From assembly GCA_002346475.1 (NCBI GenBank), contig DDZV01000042.1, positions 15,045 through 48,198 on the forward strand: DNA of 33,154 nucleotides. Reading direction: 5' to 3'. Below, in pieces: positions 31,995 to 33,154 of this stretch (position 1 is its first letter; each line of letters starts with the position of its first letter). Origin of the DNA: Acidobacteria bacterium UBA2999. GTDB lineage: Bacteria > Acidobacteriota > Vicinamibacteria > Vicinamibacterales > UBA2999. The notes under the pieces were generated by a model. That model worked only from the letters and a program-made list of their open reading frames with translations. It was not told the DNA's origin and did no database searches. The translations under genes and the position numbers were made by a program.

Positions 31995-33154
31995 ATGCCA
32001 AAAACTTTGTCTTCGGTTGTCCTTGTTGGACGGCCAAATGTCGGTAAATCAACTCTTTTCAATAGGTTAACACAGTCTCGCCGAGCCATTGTAACCGAGA
32101 TTCCTGGTACTACTAGAGATGTGATTACCCATCCGGTTGAATGGCAGGGTGCTCGATTTGAGCTGATTGATACAGGGGGAATGTTTGGTGCTAGTCAGGA
32201 CCCATTGCATCAACTTGTGTTAGAGCGTGGCCAACGAGCAATTAAGGATGCGGAATTATTAATCCTGGTTGTAGATGGTCGAGAAGGTCTGGTACCGGCT
32301 GATGTAGAGATTGCCGAGGTTATTAGAAAAGCCAATATTCCGACGTTACTAGCGATTAACAAAACGGATGATCACCGATCACGAGCTGGCGTCATGGAGT
32401 TGTACCAACTTGGATTTGATCCAGTCTTTGAAGTCTCTGCTGAGCATGGAGAAGGTATTGGGGAGTTGTTAGATGCCATTACTGAGCGGACGGCTCATGT
32501 TAGTTCTGGAGATGAAGAGACCGCACACGAGCAATCAGAGCTTGCTGTTGCTATCGTAGGTCGACCAAATGCCGGGAAATCTTCGCTAGTAAATCGATTG
32601 CTACGAGAGGAGCGGATGCTAGTTAGTGACATGCCTGGTACAACTAGAGATGCTGTTGATACTCTCCTCACTTGGCATCGGCGCACCTTTCGTATTGTTG
32701 ATACCGCAGGCATTCGGCGGCCTGGCCGGGTGAGGAAAGGCGGGAAACCCGAGGAGGTTAGCGTGTTGCTTGCACGTCGGGCGATTGAGCGTACGGATGT
32801 TGTAGTGTTAGTCGTTGATGCTGCAGCAGGGGCGACCGATCAGGATGGGGCTATTGCTGGAGAGGCTGAGCGTGCTGGCAGTGGTGTCATTATTGCTGCA
32901 AATAAGTGGGATTTAATGAAATCGTCTGGTGCTAGTTCGGAGGAATTTGATGAAAATCTGAGGCGGCAGTTGAAGTTTCTTGAGTATGCGCCGTTACTTC
33001 ACATTTCTGCTGAAACAGGGGAGCGGACCTCACGTCTTTTTGAGGCGATTGATCGTGTGGCAGGTAATTGTAGGAAACGCATTTCAACACCAGCGCTCAA
33101 TCAGTTCTTGGCTCAGGTAACGGCTCAACACCCGCCAGTGAGCCCTGGTCAACG
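31995..33154 (+). CDS. der: Ribosome biogenesis GTPase Der (3' truncated by window edge)
   Basis: Der (EngA) is an essential double GTPase needed for 50S subunit maturation. The first 386 codons are present and the frame is open at the window end. The first G domain has GRPNVGKS at residues 12-19, PGTTRD at 37-42, DTGG at 59-62 and NKTD at 122-125. After an acidic linker (~170-182), the second has GRPNAGKS at 189-196, PGTTRD at 214-219, DTAG at 236-239 and NKWD at 303-306. The C-terminal KH-like domain has just begun when the window ends. The ATG at 31995 is chosen because it begins in family-typical sequence; an in-frame GTG at 31959 would add 12 residues without support. Ribosome-binding site is weak. 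Confidence 0.95.
   Translation, partial: MPKTLSSVVLVGRPNVGKSTLFNRLTQSRRAIVTEIPGTTRDVITHPVEWQGARFELIDTGGMFGASQDPLHQLVLERGQRAIKDAELLILVVDGREGLVPADVEIAEVIRKANIPTLLAINKTDDHRSRAGVMELYQLGFDPVFEVSAEHGEGIGELLDAITERTAHVSSGDEETAHEQSELAVAIVGRPNAGKSSLVNRLLREERMLVSDMPGTTRDAVDTLLTWHRRTFRIVDTAGIRRPGRVRKGGKPEEVSVLLARRAIERTDVVVLVVDAAAGATDQDGAIAGEAERAGSGVIIAANKWDLMKSSGASSEEFDENLRRQLKFLEYAPLLHISAETGERTSRLFEAIDRVAGNCRKRISTPALNQFLAQVTAQHPPVSPGQ

Noticed and set aside
1..33154. Mobile elements, CRISPR arrays, tRNA genes or defence systems
   Set aside because: No transposase or integrase, no regularly spaced repeat, no tRNA-like cloverleaf in the short gaps and no nuclease or toxin families were seen. Gene content looks vertically inherited.

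Overview
The window is a compact, moderately AT-rich bacterial chromosome segment (composition judged by eye, not computed) that carries mostly housekeeping genes around one surface-polysaccharide locus. I see no tRNA or rRNA genes, insertion sequences, phage genes or CRISPR arrays. The run YicC - guanylate kinase - CoaBC - type-4 uracil-DNA glycosylase - PriA, the presence of bactofilin and GlpX, and a large lipoprotein with a carboxypeptidase-type regulatory domain and a haem-binding motif all suggest Acidobacteriota, perhaps a marine Vicinamibacteria-like lineage. This placement is inference from gene order and protein flavour; no marker gene was searched. A diderm envelope is implied by the lipoproteins, the MsbA-like exporter and the polyisoprenyl-phosphate sugar transferase.

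Region 1-3466 (+): the end of thioredoxin, thioredoxin reductase, and a 723-residue predicted lipoprotein with one CXXCH motif. Region 3526-5777 (-): a cysteine desulfurase followed by MnmA, a likely sulfur-relay pair for tRNA 2-thiouridine. Region 5922-12637 (+): bactofilin, a degenerate methyltransferase-like protein, a SAM hydrolase/adenosyltransferase (DUF62), class II fructose-1,6-bisphosphatase, a 314-bp gap with no convincing gene, HflX, a TPR lipoprotein with SLH-like C-terminal repeats, and PgsA.

Region 12682-20494 (-): a seven-gene glycan operon. In transcription order it holds two GT4 glycosyltransferases, a GT2, two more GT4s, a WbaP/WcaJ-type initiating sugar-phosphate transferase and UDP-glucuronate decarboxylase. 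It diverges from a + strand run at 20631-24710 of UDP-glucose dehydrogenase, GalE and an MsbA/PglK-like ABC exporter. The two arms together can make UDP-GlcA, UDP-Xyl and UDP-Gal, start a glycan on a lipid carrier, extend it and possibly flip it. No Wzx or Wzy is present in the window.

Region 24714-30516 (+) continues without a large gap through yicC, gmk, coaBC, udg and priA. rpoZ is missing from its frequent place between gmk and coaBC. Region 30548-31860 (-) has an M50-type membrane metalloprotease and an HU-family protein with a near-consensus promoter. The window ends inside der (+). Many starts are GTG or TTG and several stop/start pairs overlap, which suggests translational coupling and a tightly packed genome.
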